A stretch of 64,000 nt of DNA from assembly GCF_003129925.1 (NCBI RefSeq), contig NZ_QFFN01000007.1:1-64000 (forward strand). The letters run 5' to 3'. A model generated the notes under the pieces. The model was not told the DNA's origin, ran no database searches, and saw only the letters and a list, made by a program, of their open reading frames with translations. A program made the position numbers and the translations under genes. The stretch is from Bifidobacterium catulorum. Its GTDB lineage: Bacteria > Actinomycetota > Actinomycetes > Actinomycetales > Bifidobacteriaceae. Of this stretch, positions 26,501-35,303 are shown piece after piece (positions within the stretch are counted from its first letter, which is position 1; each line of letters begins with the position of its first letter).

Positions 26501-29500
26501 GTAGCCGACGACGGACGAGCTTTTGACCACGGGCACGAACACGTCGAGCACGTTGGCGAGTTTGCCCAGATTGGCTTTGATGATGCCGAGCACATCCACG
26601 TCGCCGAAGCTGACGGCGCCGCCGGATTCCATGGAGCCGGCATAGCCGCCGGCCGCACGCATGGCCTTGACCTGCCTGGTGTCCTGCGATTGGCCGTTGG
26701 TGATGACGCCGGCACGCATGAGGCCCACGTGGCCGCCTGCGACGCCGCCGTCGGAGACGTTGGCTTCGTTGGCGTACGTGGCGCGACCGGCCACCACGTT
26801 CGTGCCGTAGATGTAGGTGTCGATGGCCTTGTTCAGCGTTTCCTGATCGGTGATCGTTCCGGCGTTCTTCAGCAGTTCCGCGAACTCCTTGCCGTAACCG
26901 CCGGTGCTGCCGACCGCCTTGGCCCATGCCTGCCAGGTGGCGTAGTCGAGATTGCGCAGCGGTCCGGTGACCTGCGTGTTCTCCTCGGTCGGATAGCTCA
27001 CCTGGAGGGCGCCGAGCAGGTTGTCGGCCTTGACGAGGCCGAACAGCAGGTTGAGGCTGCCGGTTTTGGCGGTGCTGGCCGCGTGCATGAAACCGGTGTA
27101 TCCTCCGGCCATCTCCGCGCCGTATACGGAGCGGATGCGCGCCGCGAACGCGGTGCTTTGGGGGCCGGAGTAGTGGTTGTTGGCGTCGTTCTCGCTCTTC
27201 CATGGGGCGTTGTTGTTGCCCCAGATGTGGCCGCCTTCGTTCTCGCCCACGTAGCCGCCGGCCACGCCGCGCAGCGTGGTGGCGTCGGAGGCGGCCTGCG
27301 CGCGGACCACTCCGCCGCAGGGCACGGAGTCGGTGGAGCTGTTGCGAATGGTGGGCACGAAGTCCTGCAGCAGCGAGGCGAGCGTGCCGCTGGTGCCGAC
27401 GAGGCCGTTGAGCAGCGAGGAGTCGTTGAGCACGCTGGCCACGTCGCCGGGAGCGATGGCGCCCGCATAGCCGCCGGCCCGCACCTGGCCGATGATGTGT
27501 GAGAAGTTGTGCGCGTTGGAGTCCTGGATGTGCCCGCCTTTGACGCTGCCCGCATAGCCGCCGGCCTCGCCGAGCGGGTTCGCCGCGCTGCCGGGCGTGG
27601 GCGTGCCGCCGCCGAGTGAGGTGTTCGTCTCGTCGGTGCCGCTGGCGATGACGGCGTAGCCGGCCGCCGCACCCGTCACGTCGGAGTGTTCCACGATGGA
27701 GACGACGACGGAGAGCACGCTGGAGATGTCGGTGAGTTTGATGTTCTTTAGCACCTTGAGACCGCCGCCGACGGATGCGGCGGAGCCGATGTCCATGCGG
27801 CCGATGTAGCCGCCTGCGTAGCGTTTGGCTGTCACGGCGTACGAGCTTTTCGTCTCGTCGAAGTATGTGCCGCCATCGGTGCCTTCCAACGCCGTGGGTT
27901 CCTTGACGGTGGTGTGCCGCAGCTGCGTGACGTCGGATTCGGAGACCTGCACGCCGGAGCCGTACCCGATGTAGCCGCCTGCCGAACCGGATTGCGAATC
28001 GGTCTGATCGAGGCGGGAGGCCGTCACCTTGAGTCCGGGGTTGGCGGGATCGGTGGTTTTCCGCCCGCTGGTCGTTTCGACAGTTCCGGCGTCGGTGCGT
28101 ACGCCGGCCGCATTGATGACCGGCACGTATGCGCCGGCCACGCTGAGCAGATCACCCGTCTCCAGACCGAGGTCGCCAAGCCCTCCGAGGATGCTGATGC
28201 CGCCGTCGGCCGAAGCGAGCGCGCCGGAACGCGCACGTGCGGCGAATCCGCCCGCATAGGTGCCGCCGTTCACGGTGTCGAGGTTGGTCACGGCCCAGCC
28301 ATCGCCACCGACCGTTTTGGAGTCGTCGATCTTGCCGCTTTGCAGGTCGCCGGCGAATCCGCCCGCCATGTTCGCCGATACGCTGCCGCCGTTCACATAC
28401 GTCACGTCGGCGTTCGTGTATTTCGGCACCATGTAGCCGATTGCGGTGATGAGGCCCTGCTTGCCGCCGAGGCTGAGGATGGCCTTGAGCGCGCCGTCGT
28501 CGTCCTTGGGCAGCACGTCCGCCAGACCGCCGGTCACGGATACGCCGACGAATCCTCCCGCGTTGCCGGTGGTGCCGTCGGCGGCGACGGATGCGAGGTT
28601 GGCCACGTGGGCATCGGTGGCCTGCGTGCTGTTCGATTGGGCGATGAAGCCACCGGCCATGTACTGCGTGGCTTCGCCGTCCTGATGTTTTCCGGTGGCG
28701 GAGACGGCCATGCCGGATGCGATGCCGGAGACGTTGACGTCGTTGGCATCGATCTTGACGCCGGCCGCCAGCGACAGCAGTCCTTCGAGCTTGATGAGAC
28801 CGAGGCCGAGCAGATCGACGCCGCCGGCGCTGAGCAGGTCTCCGGGGCCGGAGACGCCGATGAAGCCGCCCGCACGATTGTTCGCGGCCACGGATTTCAC
28901 GCCCTTCACCACGACGGCCGCCGTATCGGGCACCGTGGCGTCGCCGTAGGCCGGGGTGGCCTTGCCGATGTTGCCACCCATGGCGAAGCCAATGCCACCT
29001 CCCGCATAATCGCCCTTGGCCGTAATCGCAAAGCCGTCGTTCACGCCCGAAACGGTGGTGGCACTGACCTCGAACGGCAGATAATCGCCGAGGCCGACGG
29101 TCTGGTTGATGAGTCCCCCGATGGACGCGGTGCTGAGCTTGCCGGCGATGCCGCCCGCATACGAGCCGTCGACGGAAACCGTCTTCAGGCCGTTGACGAC
29201 GTTCGTGCGCTCGGCGGGCACGTCGAGTCTCGTATGCTTCCAGAACGACAGCTCGTTCACATGTGCGGCGTCGGATGCCGCGATCATGGTGCCGTCACCG
29301 CGTCCGACGATGCCGCCCGCATAGTCGTTGCCCGATTCGACGGTGATGACGCCGTTCGTGCGGATGCCGAGCAGCGCCGATTCCTCGACGCCGACGAGCG
29401 TGAGCAGGTTCTGCGCCGTGTCCGGGTCCTTGGTGAGCAGTTCGCCGAGCAGGTTGTTCACGCCGGTGAGCAGGTCGGAGTTCTTGGACTCCCCCGCGCC

Positions 29501-31882
29501 GAGGTCCGACGCCCAGCCGACCGTGGCCGCGCCGGTGAATCCGCCGGCGAGCGCCTTGGTGCCCTTGTCGTCCTTGATGCCGCTGGCCTTGACCGTGATG
29601 GTGCCGTCGAGTGTGTCGTTGATGGCGTAGCTGTTGGCCATGGCGCCGGCGAAGCCACCCGCATAGGTGCCGGCCTGTACGGTCACGTCGGCGTTGACGG
29701 ACGAGTCGACGATGGTGCTCTGCGGCTGCGAGAGGCGGATGAGTTCGACGCCGACCTCGCTGAGCGCGCCCTTCATCACGTCGTTGCGCATGAGGCCGGT
29801 GAATCCGCCGACGTATGCGCTTCCCGTGACCGTGTAGGCGTTGGCGCTGGTCACACTGGAGCCGGTGATGATGGCGCCGGTCTGTGAGCCGATGAATCCG
29901 CCGGCATGGTCCTTGTCCGCGGTGCCGATGACGGTGCCGGCGGCGAAGTCCCTGACCGCGCTGTCGCTGATGGTCGGATTGTGGTAGGCGACGGGCACGA
30001 GCGATTTCGCGTCGATGATGTTGCTGTCGAGCAGCAGCGTGATGAGGTCGCCGAGCCCGAGCCCGGGAATGAGGTTGAGGATGTTCGACAGCAGTTTGAC
30101 GATGCTGCCCAAGGAGTTGGAGATGATGTCGTATTGCGTTTCGCCCTGCGCATGGCCGACGAATCCGCCGGTCATGCCGGCGACGTTGGATATGCTCACG
30201 TTGGAGCTGACGCATTTGTCGATGACGACCGTGCCGATCACGCGTCCGGAGAACGAACCGGTGGCCAACGATGACGGGTCGGCCTTGCGGATGGTCAGCA
30301 GGTTCTCGACCAGTCCGCTGAGGTCCACCTTGCCGAGGGTGAGGATCTTCAGCAATTCGCTGACGACGGTGCCGAGGACGGTGCCGAGCGCGCCGAGGAT
30401 GGCGCTGACGACGGTCTGGTCCACCTTGACCTCCGTCGACTCGTTCGTCACCGACACGGTGTCGATGCCGATGTTGCTTACGTATGCGGTCGTGACCTTG
30501 CCTTGGATCGGATCGTTGGCGTCGAGCTTGTTCGAGATGGTGCCGAAGAATCCGATGCCGGTGTATTCGCTCACGTCGAGCTTGCCGGTCTGATGCACGG
30601 TCACGTTGGATACGACCGGACGGACGGCGGTGTCGTTGGTGCTTACGCCGTCGGTGCCGACGCCGTTCCAGAGCGAGCCGGCGACGGCCGCATCGTCACC
30701 GGCCACGCCGAGCATCACGCCGGAGAACATGAGCGGCGTCCACGTGGCCTTGGAGGTCACGTCGTTGGCCGCATCGGCGGATGCGTCGATGCTGCGGAAC
30801 ACGATGAAGTTCGCATCGGATGCGTATGTCTGGCCCGTGTTGGCGCCGTATGTGGCATCGTCGACGTCGTGGCGATTGCCGTCGGCGTCCTTGACGAAGT
30901 ATTTGGTCCGGGTGGCGCCCATCGTGGCAAGGATGCCGTCGTGGTCGGGGAAGTCGGCGTCATGCAGCTTCTCCCCGGGCGCGAGGTCGGCGTCGCCGGG
31001 ATACGCCACGGATTCGGCGCCCTCGTCGGTCCATGAATCGTCGGTGAGGCAGCTGAGATGTCCGCATTTCTGGGTGATCTTCCAGACCTTGCCGACGACC
31101 TTCTTCTTCGTGCCGATGGCGCGCAGCTGCTGTTCGTTGCCGACGAGGATGTACGTCCTGCCGTTGATAGTCTTGGCGGCCTGGCCTGCGAAATCACGAC
31201 CCGCAAGCCCGTCCGCGGCGGCCTTGGCGGCGCGGTTCTTCGTCTGCGTCTTGCCCGTCGTATCGGACTGCGCTGTTTTGCCAGTCTGCGTCGTATCGGA
31301 CTGCGCTGTCGTATCGGATTGCGTTTTGTCGGACTGCGTTTTGTCGATTTTCGCGCCGCCTGTCGTATCCTGCTTCTTCGACTGCATTTGATTCGATGAC
31401 TGCATTTGATTCGACGACGTTTCCTGTGATGCGATGTCGTCCGAACCATCGCTGGTGCCGTTCGTTGTCGGTTTCTGCGACGATGTGCCGTTCGACGCAC
31501 TTTCCGCGGTCGTATCGCTGGCGGCGCTGACGATGGCGTTGTCGAGCGAGGCGGAGTCGGCGCCATACTCGGCGATGCCGGCCGTGGTCGCATATGATGT
31601 GGTCGCATTCGACGCGGTCGCATATGATGTGGTCGATTTTGCCGTGGTTTGCATCATCGCGTTCGACGTCGGGACCATCATGAACGCCGGCACGATGACG
31701 GCCAGAAGCGCCGCAATGGCCTTGCGCGACGCGCGGCGTATTCCGTTTCCGGCCACACCGTCATTGGTATCGTCATCCTGTACGAGGGTATGAAGAGGCA
31801 TCTGGACCGCACTGCCATCGACCGGTCGCATACCAGTCACATCGGTCATATTGCGCACAATACAACGGATACGATGCTTCAC
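23528..31882 (-). CDS. fimB: Giant pilus-associated surface protein (FimB-type, LPSTG)
   Basis: About 2784 aa. A long N-terminal signal region has its hydrophobic part at KAIAALLAVIVPAF, followed by a Ser/Gln/Thr linker with DKTQSD- and QSDTT-type repeats. Most of the protein consists of some 30 modules each closing in a variant of AGG(F/Y)xG, similar to GLUG-like beta-solenoid repeats. A C-terminal CnaB-type domain (DLTIQKIWRNG ... YTVDEVS) leads to LPSTG at about 2722-2726, a membrane span and an unusually long Gly/Arg-rich tail. I use the GTG at 31882 because AAGGG lies 5 bases upstream; ATG at 31849 and longer readings to 32038 are possible. As the first gene of the locus it is likely the tip adhesin, with FimA as the shaft. 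Confidence 0.85.
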   Translation of the reverse strand: MKHRIRCIVRNMTDVTGMRPVDGSAVQMPLHTLVQDDDTNDGVAGNGIRRASRKAIAALLAVIVPAFMMVPTSNAMMQTTAKSTTSYATASNATTSYATTAGIAEYGADSASLDNAIVSAASDTTAESASNGTSSQKPTTNGTSDGSDDIASQETSSNQMQSSNQMQSKKQDTTGGAKIDKTQSDKTQSDTTAQSDTTQTGKTAQSDTTGKTQTKNRAAKAAADGLAGRDFAGQAAKTINGRTYILVGNEQQLRAIGTKKKVVGKVWKITQKCGHLSCLTDDSWTDEGAESVAYPGDADLAPGEKLHDADFPDHDGILATMGATRTKYFVKDADGNRHDVDDATYGANTGQTYASDANFIVFRSIDASADAANDVTSKATWTPLMFSGVMLGVAGDDAAVAGSLWNGVGTDGVSTNDTAVRPVVSNVTVHQTGKLDVSEYTGIGFFGTISNKLDANDPIQGKVTTAYVSNIGIDTVSVTNESTEVKVDQTVVSAILGALGTVLGTVVSELLKILTLGKVDLSGLVENLLTIRKADPSSLATGSFSGRVIGTVVIDKCVSSNVSISNVAGMTGGFVGHAQGETQYDIISNSLGSIVKLLSNILNLIPGLGLGDLITLLLDSNIIDAKSLVPVAYHNPTISDSAVRDFAAGTVIGTADKDHAGGFIGSQTGAIITGSSVTSANAYTVTGSAYVGGFTGLMRNDVMKGALSEVGVELIRLSQPQSTIVDSSVNADVTVQAGTYAGGFAGAMANSYAINDTLDGTITVKASGIKDDKGTKALAGGFTGAATVGWASDLGAGESKNSDLLTGVNNLLGELLTKDPDTAQNLLTLVGVEESALLGIRTNGVITVESGNDYAGGIVGRGDGTMIAASDAAHVNELSFWKHTRLDVPAERTNVVNGLKTVSVDGSYAGGIAGKLSTASIGGLINQTVGLGDYLPFEVSATTVSGVNDGFAITAKGDYAGGGIGFAMGGNIGKATPAYGDATVPDTAAVVVKGVKSVAANNRAGGFIGVSGPGDLLSAGGVDLLGLGLIKLEGLLSLAAGVKIDANDVNVSGIASGMAVSATGKHQDGEATQYMAGGFIAQSNSTQATDAHVANLASVAADGTTGNAGGFVGVSVTGGLADVLPKDDDGALKAILSLGGKQGLITAIGYMVPKYTNADVTYVNGGSVSANMAGGFAGDLQSGKIDDSKTVGGDGWAVTNLDTVNGGTYAGGFAARARSGALASADGGISILGGLGDLGLETGDLLSVAGAYVPVINAAGVRTDAGTVETTSGRKTTDPANPGLKVTASRLDQTDSQSGSAGGYIGYGSGVQVSESDVTQLRHTTVKEPTALEGTDGGTYFDETKSSYAVTAKRYAGGYIGRMDIGSAASVGGGLKVLKNIKLTDISSVLSVVVSIVEHSDVTGAAAGYAVIASGTDETNTSLGGGTPTPGSAANPLGEAGGYAGSVKGGHIQDSNAHNFSHIIGQVRAGGYAGAIAPGDVASVLNDSSLLNGLVGTSGTLASLLQDFVPTIRNSSTDSVPCGGVVRAQAASDATTLRGVAGGYVGENEGGHIWGNNNAPWKSENDANNHYSGPQSTAFAARIRSVYGAEMAGGYTGFMHAASTAKTGSLNLLFGLVKADNLLGALQVSYPTEENTQVTGPLRNLDYATWQAWAKAVGSTGGYGKEFAELLKNAGTITDQETLNKAIDTYIYGTNVVAGRATYANEANVSDGGVAGGHVGLMRAGVITNGQSQDTRQVKAMRAAGGYAGSMESGGAVSFGDVDVLGIIKANLGKLANVLDVFVPVVKSSSVVGYRQGMTVTATGTDLTHANGFAGGYVGYASGAQIWGDKTFSDAAASDDHWSIGATHSGYKPTGADATNLRRVSGTNAIGGYAGLITAAGVAEVNTNASDGILQQLLDALISTPNDLASVLDATVSTVRGAKVASVKDGGNGQAWGFTVDGAYKGTDGTTKYARAAGGFAGSMKAVVAGTENGGASATDTLAVDGLRGVDGGQYAGGFFGQADTTSVASVAGTDGTDGSNDHSTELLLKLIKAGNISALDAFRTFLHHANVAGVADGIQIRAHDAGRQGILDSTRFTGSAGGFGGGLINGTVDYGTVTNLNSVAGVNYAGGFIGHLGKAGTVDVDNAGVSGLLGATAGVLDIWGSHAEHSSVAGIPAGFTVNASHQGDATYTSTKGTDKATGREVVGGFAGYADLARISDAKVTNLKKTSSDEIAGGFLGETTRTYLVDAQASSPLVDLLLVIVNALVKLLYLDKAEQIGVIDLGKWFPGLGKIFDLKVLAEGDTLYVNLFGLKIGVALSKKSDTNNQQTDVAIITIGDSVIKLPCDNDGIIQDENTRENLSVQLIKGNRTKAVDSSVAGIAPAGYDVFGGGATQTTDGLNGLATGYAGGFVGLNNEGVLQNDHMTYADTIRGTEDLVDPFATTTLKSTWNFNSVKNIVGKDDEGRYNTYRVYRTTDAKAGDAVTSEADGRRTFAAKTSDKGADTANTGLDRWDVNYFDVVNAYDSATASSNAAGDDKTNWVGIKDATVATSKPLNAYVSAAKAVLMLDKAVDDNTGGFTPEPGDGQDPCGENGCKTVDLTIQKIWRNGTLERPKSIDLKVHAYYTDADGKRQEATTISCYDADCNATETTMPMDVTLTDADGSLWSDTWRTVVKGLPVAFVDGKDANGDDIVRYYTYTVDEVSMTFKDGTTRTPSEAGYSVAVQYDAKENVATVTNYSPLPSTGGEGTAWLLLIGLLLVAAGTAWYLRNRYGASGDGDARTGAGSGSGAGPGTRRKRGAHAA

Positions 31883-32138
31883 GTTCACCCTTATCTCTCG
31901 TACGGCCCAAAAATCGGACACCTCGTTGCACACCACGTAATCAGAGCCTTTTCCTACATTGTTATTGGTATATCGACAAACCGGACCATTATGTCGTTGT
32001 AGCGAAACGCTCACATTTGCCATATTTTGCCGCAACACGCATGTCCCCCCTACAGCGCAAGGACGTTGAGCGCAAGGACGTTGGCGGAATCATCGGGAAG
32101 AAAAACCACGCCCGGCAACGAAAACCACATGCCGCCCC

Positions 32139-32342
32139 CGCGCGCTACGTGACGGACTCCGCGGTACGTGCCGGACTTCGCAGTACGTGTCGGATTTCTC
32201 GGTACGTGCCGGACTCCGTGGTACGTGACGGACTCCGCGCTACATGACGGGAACACAATCGCTGCAATACCAACAATCACGGTTTTCGACATCCAACACC
32301 TAGAGCGAAGTCCAACACACAACGCAAAGTCCGGCACGTAGC
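32139..32342. repeat. CTACGTG-type repeat element, copy 2 (upstream of fimB)
   Basis: About six units reading like GTACGTG(A/C)CGGACTCCG (near 32143, 32162, 32181, 32200, 32219, 32239) precede the 60-base core 32240-32299, then AAGTCCAACAC and AAGTCCGGCACGTAG. Core and order match copy 1 at 19085. The remainder of the 31883-32564 gap is the upstream region of fimB and of the DUF805 gene; it contains GCAAGGACGTTG twice near 32058 and no other gene. Confidence 0.8.
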
Positions 32343-32564
32343 GCAGATACGGTACGCGACCCGGATGTGCATAGCCCTTGGTTCGGCACGTGAAGCCGCG
32401 GGCGTAAACGAATCGAGCGACTTTCTTGGAATGGCCTATACACGTCTCGTGAATGCATACCTTTTTCTCATACGTCGTGGGAGAATGAAGGTGGATCATC
32501 CACATGCATCCACCGACGGGGCGTTTGACCGCGGCTCGTCGAATGCTTGATAGAAGGGACTAGA

Positions 32565-34073
32565 ATGAGCGATTCGAACACTTCGAACGGCTTTGCCCCC
32601 AACGATGGGGACACCAAGCCGAGCGCAACGAATCCGTTGGACCAGAACGCCGCGCCCGTGGCGGATGGGGGTGTGTCCGACGCCACGCAATTGGGACAGT
32701 ACAGTCCGTTGAACCCGCAGACGGAATCCGCGGCCCAGCAGGCGTCGACGCCACAAGCTCCGACGCCACAGACGCCGACTACCGGGCACGGCGCCGCCCC
32801 GGCCGCCGCGCCCGCATACGGCGCACCGGCGTACGGCGCGGACCCGAACGCCGCGCAGGGTGGATATCAGGGATATGAGACCCCGGGGACGGCGACGCCT
32901 TCGGAGGCACCCGCATATGGGCAGCAGCAGCCGGCCGCACCGCAGTACGGACAGCAGACGGGATACGAGACCCCGCAGTACGGACAACAGGACGCGTATG
33001 GCCAGGCACCGGCATACGGACAGCAGTACGGACAGCAGCCCTACGGCGGCTACCCCCAGCAGCCCGCACCGGAGACGCCCGCATATGAGGCACCGGCCCA
33101 GGCCCCGAGCGCACAGGAACCCGCCGCCGCGGAGACCGACTTCGCGCACGTGCCCTTCCCCTCCGGCCAGACGTCGATTCCCGAACCCGCACCGGCTGCG
33201 CCAGCATACGGCCAGGAACCGTCCGGCGCCGAGCAGTCCGCGCCCGAACCCCAGCAGCCGGGCTATCAGCCGCCGGCATACGGCCAGCAGGACGCATACG
33301 GACAGCCCCAGACCCCGGGCTACGGCGAACAGCCGACGGACGCCTATGGCGCGGCCCCGGCATACGGCGAACAGCAGAACCCGTACGGCACCCCCGCAGC
33401 CGACCCCTACGGCAACGACCCGTACGGCGCCGCGCCGCAAGGCTACGGCCAGCAGTCCCAGTACGGCGAATCCGCCCCGGCTATGCCCGCGCCCCCGCAG
33501 GGCTACGGTGCGCCAGCAACCGCCACCACCGGCGGCGCCATCCCGCTCGACCAGAACGGCGAACCGCCGCTGTGGGCGCCGTGGTACGGCATCTCGTTCC
33601 CCAACGCGTTCATCCGCGTGTTCAAGAAGTACGCCACCTTCTCCGGCCGTGCCTCCCGCAGTGAATACTGGTGGTGGATGCTGGGCAGCACCATCATCAC
33701 CATGCTGTTCAGCATCCTGCTTGAGGCCACCCGCCAGAACGTCCTCGTCAGCGGCCTGAGCAGCATCTGGAGTCTCGCCGTCCTGGTGCCGAACATCGCG
33801 GTCGGCGTGCGCCGCCTGCACGATACGAACCGCAGCGGCTGGTTCTACCTACTGCCGTTCGGCATCGGCCTCATCGGCATCGTCTTCATGGTCGGCGGCA
33901 TCTTCACCGGTGCCATCAGCGCCACGAGCAATTCCTCCGGCGGCGTCGGCGGCGGCCTCGCGATCATGTTCCTCGGCGTCATCCTCCTGCTCGCATCAGG
34001 CATCGTGATGATCGTGCTGATGGCGAAGAAGAGCAACCCCGAAGGCGCCCGCTTCGACCAGCCTCAGGCGTAG
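32565..34073 (+). CDS. DUF805 membrane protein with long Pro/Tyr/Gln-rich N-terminal domain
   Basis: A 502-aa protein. Residues of about 1-340 are disordered and built from imperfect repeats such as PAYGQQ, PQYGQQ and DAYGQ. The C-terminal ~160 residues are a DUF805 domain: WYGISFPNAFIRVFKKYATF, SGRASRSEYWWWML, then about four membrane spans, with VGVRRLHDTNRSGWFYLLPF as the family signature. The molecular role of DUF805 is not known. The extension may bind other proteins or phase-separate, which is only a guess from composition. AGAAGGGAC precedes the ATG at 32565. A strong terminator follows at 34123. Confidence 0.85.
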   Translation: MSDSNTSNGFAPNDGDTKPSATNPLDQNAAPVADGGVSDATQLGQYSPLNPQTESAAQQASTPQAPTPQTPTTGHGAAPAAAPAYGAPAYGADPNAAQGGYQGYETPGTATPSEAPAYGQQQPAAPQYGQQTGYETPQYGQQDAYGQAPAYGQQYGQQPYGGYPQQPAPETPAYEAPAQAPSAQEPAAAETDFAHVPFPSGQTSIPEPAPAAPAYGQEPSGAEQSAPEPQQPGYQPPAYGQQDAYGQPQTPGYGEQPTDAYGAAPAYGEQQNPYGTPAADPYGNDPYGAAPQGYGQQSQYGESAPAMPAPPQGYGAPATATTGGAIPLDQNGEPPLWAPWYGISFPNAFIRVFKKYATFSGRASRSEYWWWMLGSTIITMLFSILLEATRQNVLVSGLSSIWSLAVLVPNIAVGVRRLHDTNRSGWFYLLPFGIGLIGIVFMVGGIFTGAISATSNSSGGVGGGLAIMFLGVILLLASGIVMIVLMAKKSNPEGARFDQPQA

Positions 34074-34122
34074 CGTAGGCCAGCGCAGAGCACCAACACC
34101 TGGCGCGGCGCAAACACAAAAC

Positions 34123-34173
34123 AAACGGTGTGAGCCCCGACGAAACAATACCGTCGGGACCCACACCGTTTTC
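34123..34173. terminator. Bidirectional Rho-independent terminator
   Basis: AAACGGTGTG-AG-CCCCGACG and CGTCGGGAC-CCACACCGTTT form a stem of about 18 bp around AAACAATAC, with a T run on the plus side and an A run on the other. It lies between the converging DUF805 gene and the minus-strand gene that ends at 34233, and serves both. Confidence 0.85.
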
Positions 34174-34232
34174 TGTCTTAGGAACTTCCCCGAAGTACCC
34201 AGCACCCAGCACTCAGTGCAACGGCTGTTCGT

Positions 34233-35135
34233 CTACAGTTCCACGGTCTCCTTGCCGGGGTCGTCCTTGATGTGGGCGAACTTGGCGGCGAGCGCGGCCT
34301 TGCTGCGCTTCTCGTCCTCCTCCTTGGCCTTCTTCTTGGCCTCGACCGGGTCCCACAGCACGTCGTCGTGGTGCTTCTTCCATTCCGGCTTGGAGATCTC
34401 CAGCAGACGGTCGACGAACGCGGCGGCGTTGCCGTCAGCGTCCGGTCCGGCGACGGCCAGCTTGCGCAGCCCCTCCAGCTCCTCGGCAGTCACGAACACG
34501 CGCGGCACGCCCAGTCGTTCATCGAATTCGTTGAAATACAGGGCCGCCGGCAGCGAAGCCTTCGCCACGTCCCCGCCAGCCACATCGGCCCCAGCCTCGC
34601 CGGCACCTGCCCCAGCGCTCACCGCGGCCAGCACGTCGGCGAAGGCGGCGGCACCCAGCGCGAACCGTCCGGCCGTGTCGTCGGCCGACAATGCGACGCC
34701 TGCGGCCTCGGCGGCCTCGACCACCGTACGCACGGAGTCGTTCGTCGCGTCATCCCATACGTTGCCGAGCAGTTCGGCCGACGTCACGATATGCGCGGCG
34801 TCGCCGTCGTCGGAGAAGTCGACGGTCTCGTCATAGGCGTCGTTGGCGGCGAGCAATGCGTCGACGATGCTCTGCGGGCGTCCGGGAATCTCGTCCGCGC
34901 CCTCGTACACGTATTCGGCGTCGGGAACGGTCACATCCTCGCCTGTCAGCACCAGCGCGAACTGGCGTGTGGTGCGCACCTGGAACGATTCGGCGTATTT
35001 CACGTCGTTGTCGATGTGCATGTGGTCGGTCAGCGGCCACAGATCGGTCAGTTCCTTGCTCGCTTCGACGGCAGCGGCGACGGCAGGCAGCTGCTTCAGC
35101 GCGGCTGCGGACGAAATCCATGCGGTATTGGTCAT
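34233..35135 (-). CDS. Conserved-looking hypothetical protein, acidic, with charged C terminus
   Basis: A 300-aa protein that I do not recognise. It has no signal peptide or membrane span. The N-terminal half (TAWISSAAALKQLPAV, HIDNDVKYAESFQVRTTRQFALVL) looks globular, an Ala/Gly-rich stretch follows near residues 150-190, and the C terminus is highly charged with KKKAKEEDEKRSKAAL, likely a helix or coiled coil. GGAGG lies only one base from the ATG at 35135, too close for normal initiation, so this start or its mode of initiation is doubtful. Codon use resembles that of its neighbours, so I think it is a real gene. Confidence 0.7.
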   Translation of the reverse strand: MTNTAWISSAAALKQLPAVAAAVEASKELTDLWPLTDHMHIDNDVKYAESFQVRTTRQFALVLTGEDVTVPDAEYVYEGADEIPGRPQSIVDALLAANDAYDETVDFSDDGDAAHIVTSAELLGNVWDDATNDSVRTVVEAAEAAGVALSADDTAGRFALGAAAFADVLAAVSAGAGAGEAGADVAGGDVAKASLPAALYFNEFDERLGVPRVFVTAEELEGLRKLAVAGPDADGNAAAFVDRLLEISKPEWKKHHDDVLWDPVEAKKKAKEEDEKRSKAALAAKFAHIKDDPGKETVEL

Positions 35136-35237
35136 ACCTCCAGTATGGTATTACCACAAGAGAAACCACGGGTTTTTCACCGCTTTCGTGACCAACATCA
35201 CGAAACGTCGCCTTGACCGTCCCACACCGCCAGCACC

Positions 35238-35287
35238 TACCCCTCAGTCACGCTACGCGCGCCAGCTCCCCTGACAAGGGGAGCCAA
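35238..35287. repeat. Short CTCCCCTCA-type repeat
   Basis: CCCCTCAGTCACGCTACGCG, CCAGCTCCCCTGACA and AGGGGAGCCAAG follow each other in the gap between two minus-strand genes. It is a minimal member of the dispersed family and sits at the 3' end of the histidine phosphatase gene. Confidence 0.6.
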
Positions 35288-35303
35288 GCGACTGTCGCCA
35301 CTT

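Noticed and set aside
23477-27502. Plus-strand open frame of about 1340 codons opposite fimB
   Set aside because: Shadow of fimB in GC-rich DNA; low-complexity product, no ribosome-binding site, while fimB has coherent repeats and an LPSTG anchor.
19085-32342. Pilus locus as an integrative element with att sites
   Set aside because: There is no integrase, relaxase or tRNA-end duplication; the flanking repeats are multi-unit intergenic elements, so I report them only as possible recombination sites.
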